Positions 1-11,500 of a stretch of 64,000 nt of DNA are shown here, piece after piece (within the stretch, counting starts at the first letter, position 1; every line of letters starts with the position of its first letter). The notes under the pieces are model-generated. The model searched no databases. It was not told the origin of the DNA and saw only the letters and a list, made by a program, of their open reading frames with translations. The stretch is from contig OZ020485.1 of NCBI GenBank assembly GCA_963971405.1, forward strand, positions 43,521,469 through 43,585,468. Reading direction: 5' to 3'. The translations under genes and the position numbers were made by a program. This stretch comes from Psococerastis gibbosa (Eukaryota; Arthropoda; Insecta; Psocodea; Psocidae).

Positions 1-404
1 GTAACTCAGCTACGTTAATTTAACCGCACAACTACGTTGTCACATATTCAACGTAGTTATTACGTTGAATCAACTTTGTTTTTCTCTCAGTGTAGGGTTT
101 CTTGATGAGTGTTAACTTGATATAACACCCTTAACTATACTATAGGCTACTAGGGATAACTCGATAACACCGACATTGTGATGAACTTTAATGACGAATT
201 TCAACCAAATTCATTGTAAAATAGCATACTGTAAAAACCCATAGACCTAAATCTAAATTCTCATATTGTTCGAAAGCTATTCATTATTTGTCATAGGTAA
301 ATTTTTAATGTAATATACGGTACTGTATACTGCAACTCACATTGTCTACATTACTTTCATAAGCCAAAACTATTATCTTCCCATACCATTTCTCTACATT
401 AATA
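1..404. other. Intergenic, nothing recognised
   Basis: AT-rich sequence with no credible coding exon, RNA gene or repeat shared with the rest of the window. It ends at the TA (403-404) used as the target site of the mariner copy that follows. Confidence 0.6.
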
Positions 405-539
405 CGAGGGTCATGTAAATAGTAAGGTTCCCACATTTTTTTTCAGGTATAAGGCATTTTATTGCAATAAATAAGTAGGCCTATAACATCTAAAAGCTTG
501 TTCTTTAAACTATTTTTCTACATAGTCGCCAGATTTTTC

Positions 540-1080
540 TACACATTTTTTCTGATGAGTTATCTACTTCTGAAAATCCGCTTCGAAGAGCTCCGCCGCC
601 AGGCCGCCGACGAACTTGGTGACCGCTTCCTTTACCTCTTCATTTGTAGTCTGCACTGAAGCGTTGTCCACCCAAGTGTTGCTTCACTTTCGAAAACTAG
701 TGGAAGTCGCTGGGAGCAAGATAAGGGCTGTATGGGCCATGATTAAGCAGTTTTCAGCCGAATTGGTCCAGTAGGGCGGTGGTCTGTTGAGAGACATGCG
801 GGCGCGCGTTGTCGTGGTGGAGCCTAACGCCCTTGGTTAGTCTTCCTCTCCGGATTTGGATGGCTCTTTTGAGTTTCATCAACGTCACACAGTACCTGTC
901 CGAATTTATTGTGGTCCCTTTAGGCATAAACTCGATAAACAAGACGCCTTTTCGGTACCAAAACACCTGGCGGTGACGGCGATAGCAGGCTCTGTCGCGG
1001 ATGGCTGTAAGGCCAGCACGGATGGTCGTAGCGATCGCTCCCGGTAGTGGCACTGGAAAAGAGGGACCAGCAATTGAGGC
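540..1080 (-). pseudogene. Mariner transposase relic
   Basis: Minus-strand translation contains the mariner catalytic-core signatures: a VFWYRKGV block followed by PKGTTINSDRYC and then HDNARPH (second catalytic Asp). After a TGA at about 755 comes PYSPYLAPSDFH, where mariners usually have PYSPDLAPSDFH, so the third catalytic Asp position is Tyr. Further stops and frame changes follow, and a QPSA block just upstream is in another frame. The N-terminal DNA-binding part is not visible. The element cannot make active transposase. The family call is firm; the exact limits are approximate. Confidence 0.85.
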
Positions 1081-1123
1081 GGTGTAGCCGGAGAGAGCCC
1101 AGTAGCCCAGGAGAGCGAAATGG

Positions 1124-1360
1124 ATGGGGCATTTGCTAAGGCACGAAAATCTGGTACACACTATTATCGAGGGAAATAACAGAAGAGGACGGCCGAAGAA
1201 GGAATTCATGGATCAAGTAAAAGAAGACGCAGGAGCAATATCATATCAAGAACTAAAGAGGAAGATCGAGGACCGAGTAAACTGGAGGACGATATGCAGG
1301 GAGTTGCTGCCAACCAATCGCTATGATTGTAACCTTCAGAAGAAGCCGGATTTCGCCTAA
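1124..1360 (+). pseudogene. Reverse-transcriptase C-terminal fragment inside the mariner
   Basis: The plus-strand reading frame holds a [16 protein letters not shown] block, then a basic RRGRPKKEFMDQVKED block, and ends ...ELKRKIEDRVNWRTICREL. This is the typical C-terminal tail seen after non-LTR reverse transcriptase domains in many animal LINEs (GH-LR-D-LL...GRGRPR...W..). No upstream RT catalytic domain is present, so it is a fragment. It lies wholly between the mariner ends and on the opposite strand to the transposase, so it either inserted into the mariner or was captured by it. Confidence 0.75.
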
Positions 1361-1654
1361 CATCTTGCGTGGCGAGTGTACAGCGTTGGGAACCTTACTT
1401 TTTACATGACCCTCGTATAATTACAATATTATGCTTCGATATATTATACGATACAATGTTTGTCCATTATTGCTTGTAGCCGGCGTAGGTTTACATCGAG
1501 GATGCATACCAGATTGACATGGGCTAAAATTGTGCACGGAAACAAAATAAATAATTTCCGAATGGCATGGGGTCGCTAGCATTGGACAAGGGACCTATGG
1601 GCCACTATAAGTAGGCCTAGTTCCATTATTATATTATGCTGCATATGTTATATG

Positions 1655-2558
1655 CAGGGCCGGCCCGTGCCTATAGGCGAACTAGGCGACCGCCTAGGCC
1701 CAGAGCTTCGAGGGGCGCTGCGGAGCGGCGCTCTTCGGAAAAAAATTAAACTTAAAAGAAAACTTCACCGGGAATAAAAACAAAATGTTTGAAGGAGAAG
1801 TTTTTTTTAAACAGCTTAAAAGGCTTAAAATGAAGAATGAGGGGTAAAAATTAATAATAATTCTTTTAACAGCACTAGATGTTTTGTCAGAGGCGGGGAA
1901 CTACAAGCAATATCCAGGCATGTTTCAGAAGAATCAACACCCAAAGATGTTCCTTCTAAACGCATAGTATCCGCAATAACGAAAGGGAAATTAATTTTTG
2001 GTATGCTTATTTTACATGAAAGACATCATGAAAAAAATCAACATATTGACCAAGTACTTTCACAAAAATATACTACGCAAAATACCTAAAACCCCAATAA
2101 TTCAGACCCATTTTTCCAAAAATTTTCTTCGGGGGAGACCCCTGGGCCGGTGGTAGGTTTATTCGTCTGTAAAATCTCGACTGTATTGCTTTCAAAATAC
2201 GTAAAACCTATCTAATTTTGGCCTATTTATCAATTTTTATTCTCCGGGGGACACCCCCGGGCCCCCCTTCTCCAGGGCATAATATTCGTAAAAACTCACT
2301 CATTTGGGCCTAATTATCAATTTTTCTCTCCGGGGGAGACCCCCGGGCCCCCCTACCTCTAGGGTATAATATTTGTAAAACCTCACTAAATTAGGCCTAT
2401 TTCTCAATTTTTTTTCTCCGGGGTATAAAATGCGCCAAACCTCACTAATTTGGGCCTGTTTATGGGGCTGGGGGCAGTTAAATTGGTTTTCAGGAGGGGG
2501 AGGGGGGCGCTAAGCAAAACTTTCGCCTAGGGCGCCCAAAAACCACGGGCCGGCCCAG
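1655..2558. mobile_element. hAT-type non-autonomous element (904 bp)
   Basis: The element starts cagggccggcccgtg and ends cacgggccggcccag, inverted ends of hAT type. An exact 8-bp direct repeat, gttatatg, flanks it (1647-1654 and 2559-2566), the duplication length made by hAT transposases. The interior has several copies of a GC-rich module (cgggggagacccccgggccc) spaced about 80-100 bp apart, each followed by a conserved AT-rich stretch. There is no transposase frame. The same interior module recurs in the elements at 32.8 and 54.5 kb. Confidence 0.88.
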
Positions 2559-3169
2559 GTTATATGATACAACATTTAAGGAATTCCTTCTTTCGCAGGT
2601 GTAAGCGTCTCGAATTTGATATTTTTATGAGGAGAATATAATGGAGCTAGCTATAAAATTGAAATGTAATGACGTCACGGCGTAAAAAGAAAATTGGAAG
2701 CGGTATTAATTTGCCGGGAAAAAATGGGCGGTAGAATGGGAAATTATTGTTTACCCGACGTAATATCTAGTTAAAACACGAATTTCCATTTCTCATATCA
2801 ATTTCAAATTATTTCTTAGTAGGCGCAGGCTACTTACTCGTAAAGTACCTTTTATAAAACTATCTACCGCCTCTCTTCTCATCTAAGTTAATTATTCTCC
2901 AATTTTGAATTTTATATCAGACTAAAACCAAAGGCAAATTCTCAATTACTTAATATGCAGCCAACTCCATCATAGCAAACATATGATACTAACTTTTCCG
3001 CCATCCAAAAGTAGCCTACATACACAAGTATGCTCTAACACCTTAATCATGTCCTGTATTGTTATTGGCTATCCTGTCGTTGCTTACCAGCTTGATCTCT
3101 CATTTTGTTTCAAGATGGAGGCAAGTCAAAGTGAAAATAATGTAATACTTGCATTGATATTATCGGATT

Positions 3170-3440
3170 TAGATTAAACGTGGCACAAAAGTGTATCATA
3201 CATTGTCTTGATCAAATTCGTTAACCAACCTAATCTGCGATTAAATTCAAGATGGCGGCCGATCACAACCTTAAAAAACTAATATCATGGTTAATATTGG
3301 CTCTGAAGAAAGGGAATAAACTGTGTCTGGAAGCACGTAATTTTATCAACAATAATGGTAATCAACACGTTTTATGAGAAATTAACGATTTCTAGATGGC
3401 GGCCAGTCAAAGTGGAAATAATTAGGTACTTAGCTAAAAG
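3170..3440 (+). repeat. Dispersed repeat, copy 1
   Basis: Shares recognisable blocks with 15,573-15,890: ggcacaaaa, tgtcttgatc, gttaaccaac/gttaaccagc, caagatggcggcc, and a stretch on a tttt-atgaca/atgaga boundary. The second copy also carries ccgattttgatgaaac, a motif common in arthropod repeats. The ends are not clear and there is no coding capacity. The class is unknown. Confidence 0.6.
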
Positions 3441-3831
3441 ATCATAGTCACCTACATAGCGTTTTAAAAGAGGGAAAACGGGGTCGGCGCTTGTGTAAAA
3501 AGTGTTCTAGACTTCTAGGGTACTTTAAGAGCGTAATATGTTATCATTTATAACTGACAATTGTCAGCACAGCAGAGTAACTTAGCCCGGCCATGGAATC
3601 TGTCTACACCGGAGGTGAAAGGGATTTTTAAGATAAGTTTCACTAGGTTTATAAGAAGGAAAATCTTTGCACAATGTATTGTACACATAGATTGACAAGC
3701 TTATCCTATGTTTATTTTACGCCAGCAACCGCCTGATATCAATTATGTATATTTATGTTGCATTTTCAGGGATGAGTCGTTTGTAGTGCCACCAAACCAC
3801 TCTTTCCGTTTTGAGGGTAATTATAAATGGT

Positions 3832-4155
3832 CAGCGGGCCTACTATGGCGATTATTTATAATCTTAACCTGGGATTAAAAAATATGTGAACAAGATATTC
3901 TCATAATGGAATGTGGTACTCAAAATTGTTTCGTTTACATTTTTAATTCCAAGAGTAAGTTAATTCTAACCGCCATAGTATACCCTCAGTGGGCCCATAC
4001 TATGCCGTTTGGTATTAACTTACTCCTGGGGTTAAAAATGTATAAAAAGCAATTTTGAATAGCACTTTCCATTGTAAAATTACATTGTTTCATTTTTAAT
4101 ACCAGGGTATTATATTAACCCTGGTGTTAAAATCGACATGATCGGGCCGCTGCTG
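3832..4155. repeat. Two adjacent palindromic MITEs
   Basis: Each unit is about 160 bp and folds back on itself: an arm with ctatggcgat and taatcttaacctggg, a centre with gtaaac and atagcactttccatt, then the inverted arm. The first unit runs to about 3,998 and the second follows directly. Related copies lie at 12,010-12,130, 21,135-21,295, 34,262-34,432, 40,795-40,952, 55,761-56,203 and 57,890-58,060. These two units are more diverged than the 34-kb and 40-kb copies. Confidence 0.65.
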
Positions 4156-4819
4156 GTCCTATAATTAACAATATAATTACGTTGCAATGAAAAAGAACAT
4201 TACAAGTAATCATGAATTGTATAAATAATACTGCACACCTCGATGAATTTATATTTGCACTCAGGTTACTGCGTTCCCATGCCATAAAAAAGGTCAGACA
4301 TAATGAAAATAGGTATAGTATAAGCTACTGAATGGACTGAGGGTGAGACGGGGGACCGGGCAACAAATGAGCTCCCCTGTCAAATGGGGAATCATGTGTG
4401 TGTTGTAGTAGGTGCAAGAAAAACGGTGAGAAATTAATGATGATAATTGATGATCCCGTCTAATAACATTTCCTGCTTTTGTCTGCTTAATCAGCAAAGA
4501 GAACTTTTCCTAATCTCCACTTCATCAATTATATTTCACCCGCGCGCCTTCCATAGGAAAAACGGGAAGACTGGCCGTTAGAAAAAGTAACGATAGTAAT
4601 TTTGTTTTTATTACAATTAAGTCTTATAAGCATTCACATATGCTCACATTTGGAGAGATCGTCTCTTTTAACACAACTAGCAATGTAAGTCCAACTAACC
4701 CTTCGTTAAATAATATTACACCATTACCATTAACCTTTACAAATAGATTAAGGACATTCGTCACCTTCAGCAACGAGAGATAGGCATGGGCGTAGCTACC
4801 ACCGTATCAGCTTTATTAA

Positions 4820-5214
4820 GGCGGGGTTTCCACCGACCTCTCATTGCAGAATGCAAAGACATTGACGTGGTAGCAGACATTCAAGACTTAGGCGGGTGTT
4901 CCACAGACCTCTCATTGCAGAATGCAAATGACATTGACGAAAATTTTTGTTTTACTCTATGCCATAGTTAAAATTAAACAATGATCATAGAGTAAAATCA
5001 CAAACAAACAAACTAAAATTAAAAAATGGCGTCATGGGATATGTTAAGTGCAAACATTTTAATAGATTCCAATAGAAAGTAAAATTCAAATTTCCGTCAA
5101 TGTCATTTGCATTCTGCAATGAGAGGTCGGTGGAATACCCCCCTAAGTCTTGAATGTCTGCTACCACGTCAATGTCTTTGCATTCTGCAATGAGAGGTTG
5201 GTGGAAACCCCGCC
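4820..5214. mobile_element. Tourist-like (PIF/Harbinger-type) foldback MITE
   Basis: The ends ggcggggtttccaccgacc and its inverse (ggttggtggaaaccccgcc) are flanked by TAA on both sides (4817-4819, 5215-5217). TTA/TAA 3-bp duplications and termini starting GGC are the hallmark of Tourist/PIF-Harbinger MITEs. The arms contain the module acgtggtagcagacattcaa that recurs in all related copies of the window. No open frame codes for a transposase. Confidence 0.82.
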
Positions 5215-6989
5215 TAAGTGTAAGCGTAAAGCGTTAGCAAAATTTAATAAAACTTCCCAAATTTTTGTGACGCCTGCCAGACTTGTCACTGTTGTCCAGA
5301 GAGGCAGAAACTTTAGAAAAACTAAAGTCATCATCAGCTATATGTGATTTAATAAATTAGTTTGCAGAAAAAAAGGCAAGGAGAGTGTAGTTCTACTAGT
5401 ACGATTTAATTTGAAATGTTTGTAAAATGTTTAGAAAAAGTGACAGATAGACAATTATGATGAATAAATATTTCTTTTAATTTTTTGCAAACATTTTTTT
5501 TTCTTTTGTGAGAAATCTTTACCTTTCATAAGGGTCCCCAAACAAATTTTTATACGAGGTCCCGCCAAGGCACGCTACGGCACTGAAGATATGCGATGTA
5601 CATACCTCATTAAACCTGCTTTCAAATATTCTTTGGGAGTTAAGGGGAATAAGGAATTGAGAGATAGGTGATGATAGATAGGCCCTTTTGAAAAAAATAG
5701 GCAAATCATATTTTTCATGTAAGACCGTGCTATGAGCCAACTAAACTGAATAGAAGTCATTGCTGAAAGGGATATAAGTTCGGAATCCAACATAGTCCAC
5801 CATTAGCTGAGTTTTAATGACTTGCTCACATAGTCAACCCGCCGAGAGAACGCTCGCGAATAGCGCTGCATTGTTGTTCTTATCAGGTCCTTACAGCTCG
5901 ACCAACTCAATCCTTAGCAAATATCAAAATCCACTTTTTCAATGTTTTCTTCGATATTGGAAAATTCTCGAGACTTGAAGAAGAACCCCTTTTAACTCAC
6001 CTTACGGAATGCACAATGGTGATTTCTTTACGCTGCGATCTAGGTTATCTATCCGATATATTACATTGGTATACAGTAGGTACTAAATGACTGAAATTCT
6101 TTCCTTGGATCTTTTTCCAATTTCATTGCTTTATGATTTGTTTAAAATCCAGTATTTGTGCAGTTTGATATATAGGGTTCTTCTTTGGGTCATGTTTGTA
6201 TAGAAACAAGGATGTTTTACATAAACTGGATGCATAACTTCGCACTGCTATAACCTAAACATATGAGATAATTTTTCAAATTCAGACAGCCATATGCACC
6301 GATATCTTCATTGCATGTTTAAATAGCCTTCCCCGTTGTTAATCGCATTTTTAAAAATAATGTCTAAAGCTATAAAGGATTATGTATTGTGTTGCAATAA
6401 ATTACAAAAACCGATTCAAAACTGGAACAGGTAACTTTGTAAGTAAATTATTTTTTAATCTTTAGTATTGTATAAGATTGAGTGTTAAAGTGAGGTATTA
6501 CATTGCTCAAAACTTGTTGCGTTTGTTTTGGTTTTGTAATTTTAAGCAAGATTTGCCATATTAATACCACTTAAAGTTATCATTTGAAAATTTGAATCTT
6601 GGAAACACTGCAAATGTATAGAATAGTATAGAATAGTATAGAATGTATATAGAAAACACCTAATGCGTGCTTTAATAATTATCACATAATAATTAGAACA
6701 CGGAAGATAAAAATTTAATTTTACTTCAAGAATTGGCAAACTGAGTTGAAAACTAATCTATATTTAAAAAATTGTGAATTTGGTCCGAGGTACATAAAAA
6801 ATGGCTGCAAAAATTAAAAAAAAAAAGAGAAAAACAATAAATATGAGAAAAAATAAAAAAACAATGCAGAACGAGATAGGAACGATTTAGGTACAGTACG
6901 GTGCCACTTTGCCAAATAAGTTGCAGGGAGGTCATAACATGCGGATTTTGTTTTAAGAATTTAGTAATTTTGTTTATAAAATAGCGGAT

Positions 6990-7095
6990 CATTATTATTT
7001 ATTATTATATTATTATATTATTTTATTATTTTATTATTATTTTATTATATTTATTATTATTATTTTATTATATTTATTATTATTATTAAATTATT
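6990..7095. repeat. TTA/TTTA microsatellite
   Basis: About 100 bp made almost entirely of tta, tata and tttta units, imperfect. Simple sequence, no coding meaning. Confidence 0.9.
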
Positions 7096-8099
7096 GGATA
7101 GCTCGGTTAGCTTCCTATATTTTCAATAGGTAGTAATCAATAACTTTAGTGTAAAAAGTTTGATGGGGTCTGCCCATTGTTGCTATGATAGTTTTTTTGC
7201 TCTGAAAATGAAATTCATTACTGACATCAAGCTTCAAGTAACTCTTTATAATAGACCACAAGAAGACCTGATGTTAACATTGCAAATAACTATATTCGTA
7301 AGCTATAGAGCGTAAACTTTCATTTGCAATAAAACTAAACAACTCTGGAAAACAATTTTTCTCGTAATGAATTTTAATTAGAATATGAAATTGAAAAATG
7401 GGGAGTTTATGAATGTAATTTTGTTCATTATTCTGCCGTTTTACTGCAGAGGGCTTTTAACGGGGTAACTGGATTTCGAAATAACAAACTCCCGACTTTC
7501 CCCTTTTTGTGAGACTGAGTTTTGATTTTTTTTGTAAAATATTGCTGCACTTCGTCTCACACTTACAGATCGACAATAATAATAGGCAGGAGTTTAAAAA
7601 TCAGTGTTAAACTCATTAGTTGCTTAGTAACTTTGATGTTTTATTGTCAGGAAATATTATTTGAAGTTGCTTACAAATTATTTACACAGGTAGGCCTACA
7701 TTGTAGCGGCAGAACATGTTTTTTATCTCAATGAAAACTTGTTTTATATGAATTTATACCTGTAACCTATACTTAAAATGTAAATATGAAAATATCTACA
7801 TGACTACTTATCAGATAATTTTTTTTTCATATTGGTATTTATACTGATACCGATTCTGAGGGGGGGGGGGGGCATCTAAGGGTATCTATCTAGGAATTTT
7901 AAATGTAAGCACGGGTCGCGTTGGGCATCAAATATATCCTATTTTTACCACCTTTCATTTGACACATCACTTTTATGCCTGAGGCTCAAGGTACGCTGGA
8001 AATCTAGGTTTTGCGGGATTATACTGTATATCTTACGAATTTTTCATAATCAAATTTTCTTGTTTTTGCAGCTGTAAAACGAGATATTATTATTATTTT

Positions 8100-8290
8100 T
8101 TTTTTTGCTTTTTGAAAAAAGGTTAATGGCATTCAAAACAGTTTAATGAATATATCCGATTGACCTCTTCAGTCGCCTCTGTAGCATGTTATCCGTGCTA
8201 GACCGTGCTGGTTTGCGACACATCTCCGATCGAATGGTACAAGTAGACTACAAGCACGCTACTACTCGCCATCGAAGTCGATTTATTTAG
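8100..8290 (+). repeat. Dispersed repeat with 'gacctcttcagtcgcctc' core, copy 1
   Basis: Starts in a T-rich run followed by gaaaaaaggttaatggc, then cgattgacctcttcagtcgc and a tail with cgatcg, ending near cgaagtcgatttattt. Further copies: 19,520-19,690, 30,165-30,327, and one split at 46,055-46,110 with an inverted part at 46,660-46,780. Non-coding and of unknown class; the T/A-rich start suggests a retroposed tail in inverse orientation. Confidence 0.65.
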
Positions 8291-8551
8291 TCGAATATAT
8301 GCTCAAACCTGCCACAGTATGTTCACGATCAATTTGAAAATCACTGCCTTAATTTATATGTAATTAACATTTAAAAAGAAAATATAAAATAAATAAGTCT
8401 TTAATTATTTGTTTTTCTCATTTATCGTAATTACTGTAGACTTTGCCTGCAAAGTACCTAAATTGTATCGTACATATATTTTAATATATATATAATATAA
8501 ATATATAATATATATTTAATATATATTTTCTAAAGTCACAGTCGGATTCAA

Positions 8552-11500
8552 TTACATTATATTGATTATCTGTGAAACAGGCTCCGGAGCATTAGGAGCA
8601 ACAGTAATACTGGACTCCAGCTGACGTCTCAGTGTTTGAGAAAGGCTGTCGGAGGCATGGTAAGCAGTTATCCAAGGCTCCCCTGCCTCTATCTTATCAC
8701 CGATCACTTTCAAAAGACGGAGACCCACCGAGTGATTGACCGGGTCAGCTGCTTTGCTTCGGCCGCCCCCCAAGTTCCACCAAACGGTTCCAAGACTGTG
8801 AGCATCCAGGTCATGAATGTAGCCTGCAAAATAAAAATAAAAAAATATAATATATAATTATGGTAATGTTCCCAATAGCGGAAACCACGATTTTGAAGAA
8901 AAAAAAAATATTTCCCAACTCCTACCTCTCGAATTACTCAGCTCAGACTAATTTCTCTTGGTACCCGGAGCCCACAGGTGCATGGACTGGGTTGCTGACA
9001 CGGTAATTGCTCATTCAGCATGAGAACCTATAGTGTGGACGGTTTTAGGAATTTACCTATATAATAATATAAACAATTGTACAAATTAAAAAATTACAAT
9101 CATATTAGCACACTGGAATTCATAACTGAATGTAAAGAGGTGTAACTCGGTTGAACCCGGTTGGATTTTGGTGGCCTTTTCTGCATCCTCTGACGTAGCC
9201 TATTGTAACCCGGCTCATCAATCATGGCTTGTTAAAACACAGTCTTATCGGGACTTGACCAGTGGCGGCGCTACGGGGGTGCCTGGTGGGGCCTGGCCCC
9301 CTGAATGTTTCTCCGCCCCCCCCCCCCTGGGCTACCCCACTTTTGAGATATTTTACATGTTATATAGCAGAATTTTTGTAATTCAAAACGTCAGAATTAA
9401 AACTGGTAACAAGTTACTTACTTCCATTATACCTATTGCAAATGAAAAAGGTTTTGTTTTTCATTGCCCCCCCCCTCCGACAGATAGAAGTCATGCCCCC
9501 CCCACCTTAAAATTTCTGCCGCCGCCACTGGACTTGACTTGCTGCTACAGTCCGACCAGTCAGAAAACATTATTCTTCTTTTGATGCCCCTTCTATCGAA
9601 GGATGATGACTACGGAAATTTGGGCGATTTTATGTTATACTTCACTTGTACTGTATAATTTAACTAAAATATATATTGTATTGTATTGTATTGAATGGGA
9701 CTTGGAAACTGCTACTCTGAATAGGGAAGTCACACTTTTCCCAAGCCACTGCCTCAGATTCTTCAACCAAGATGTTCTTCTTCTGCTTCCGGGAGCCCTC
9801 GGTCCTTCTATCTGATGCAAGTCAGAGATACCGACAAGAAACACTGGGTTTTCACAAGTTATGCCGTTGGTTTTCGCTTTCCATAGGTGTAACATAGTTC
9901 AGTGTCATAAATTTTCAAAACACAAACAGTAGCGTCAGATGGAGAGGTATTACTTTGCTTGAAGAAGTAAGAAAAGATGGCTAGATAGGTAGACGTACTT
10001 TGGTTGAATAAATGATAAGCAAAAAGGGCTCCTCGTATCTCTGCATTTGCTTTATTTATTTTACCTATTACGCCTGAAAAACTTATTTTTTTAATTCCGC
10101 TATTAAAAAAGTTCTTTATAATTTTCTGACGTAAAAGATGATGGTCATATAAAAATAGCTACGATGTTTTCTTTTTTGCGTGACAGCATTAGCAAAATCC
10201 TTCAAAAGATGGAAATCACATTTTATATTTAAGCTAGAAGTTTCAGTTGGAGGAAGGCGTTAATAAATTTTTTATCATGGAAGAATGTGTTTCACCCTTT
10301 TAGTTAAGAACTACTAGTGCCGGATTAACCTCTGGGGGGCCGGTGGCACAAGATATGGGGGGGGGGGGCGGGGATGCAACGACTGCAAACTTGTCTACAA
10401 TTCATAAATCTACGAGCAAAATATAAGTATAAATATAAGTATAAAGTTTAACATTACAGTTTTTAAAGCTAATTTTAACAGTATTAGAATTGCTTTTGCG
10501 CCTCAATATCTGATTCATCGAATAGAATATTGAAAAATAAAAAAAGGGCGCAAATATCTCAAAACTGAAAAAAATGGAGAGGATTGCCTTTGCTAATAGG
10601 CAACTCATAGTTTTTATAAAGCTTTCTGAGATTACTAACAATAGACGGACAATGTAAACATAAGCAGCATCAAAAAATCAGATTAAAACATTTTAGAATA
10701 CAGTACCGGTAGTGAAAACTTTTGCAACCGAACATATAGCTAGACTAGGCCTAACCAGTACCCTAGGCAACGCTAAGTAGCAACACTTAGCGGCTAATTA
10801 TTTCATCACCGCACCGAGACCAGACCAAAAACTTTCAGTGCCCCTTTGGCTCACTCCCTGCACTTTAGACTATCTTTAGGAGTGCATAGACAGTGACGTC
10901 AAGCTGGCAAAAACTGGGCCCAAAACCTTTAATGAGTCTCAACCTCGGACATGAAAAAGTAAGTAAAAGTATTGGACATACCTGATGATTCGGCAGCGAT
11001 ATTTGTAAACTGCTTGGAAATTTGAAGGACGGAACTCGTATCACCTTCGCAAAACTGGGCCCAAAACCTTTAATGAGTCTCAACCTCGGACATGAAAAAG
11101 TAAGTAAAAGTAATGGACATACCTGATGATTCGGCAGCGATATTTGTAAACTGCTTGGAAATTTGAAGGACGGAACTCGTATCACCTTCGCAAAGAGTTA
11201 TGGCATCACTAAGTGATACTCCTTGTGCTATTAGCATTTCGCGAAATTTAGAAATTGCTGTTCCATCCGTAATAACATCCAATATTATTCCCTTTGCTTC
11301 TTCCAAATTGTCAGCTTTACCTGTGGCATTAATAGGGTACTCTTATGTAAATGAATAAACGGAAGTTCGGAAATCTAAATGAGGAGCATATATGCAAAAG
11401 ACGGTTTGTCACAACAACAACAAAATTGAACATCCCCTCCAGTGGCGTAAATAACATCCCCGCAACCCCCGCGGTATAGATAAGGCATTAGATAGGCACA

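Larger units (their letters stand above)
405..1415 (-). mobile_element. Degenerate mariner element with both terminal inverted repeats
   Basis: The left end (405 onward, cgagggtcatgtaaatagta) and the right end (to 1415, ttacatgaccctcg) are inverted copies, with a TA dinucleotide outside each end (403-404 and 1416-1417). This is the target duplication expected of Tc1/mariner elements. A decayed mariner transposase reads on the minus strand in the part nearer the low-coordinate end. At about 1.0 kb the copy is shorter than a typical 1.3-kb mariner, and the part where the transposase N-terminus should be (about 1,085-1,380) instead carries a plus-strand reverse-transcriptase fragment. Identification rests on TIRs, TA and transposase motifs together. 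Confidence 0.88.
2567..8551. other. Intergenic region downstream of thymidine phosphorylase
   Basis: No gene is recognisable in this 6-kb stretch on either strand; open frames are short and lack family motifs. It holds a dispersed repeat (3,170-3,440), a palindromic MITE pair (3,832-4,155), a Tourist-like MITE (4,820-5,214), a TTA-rich microsatellite (about 6,990-7,095) and a dispersed repeat (8,100-8,290). The rest is AT-rich sequence in which I see nothing. The 3' UTR of the phosphorylase gene should lie just below 8,552, but I saw no convincing polyadenylation signal close to the stop. Confidence 0.6.

Noticed and set aside
9168..9584. 138-aa plus-strand frame
   Set aside because: It reads across the hAT MITE at 9,260-9,530 and its poly-C runs; it is not conserved coding sequence.
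10865..11185. Repetitive 106-aa frame ([17 protein letters not shown] twice)
   Set aside because: It is an off-frame reading of the duplicated exon 5 end of thymidine phosphorylase, not a separate gene.
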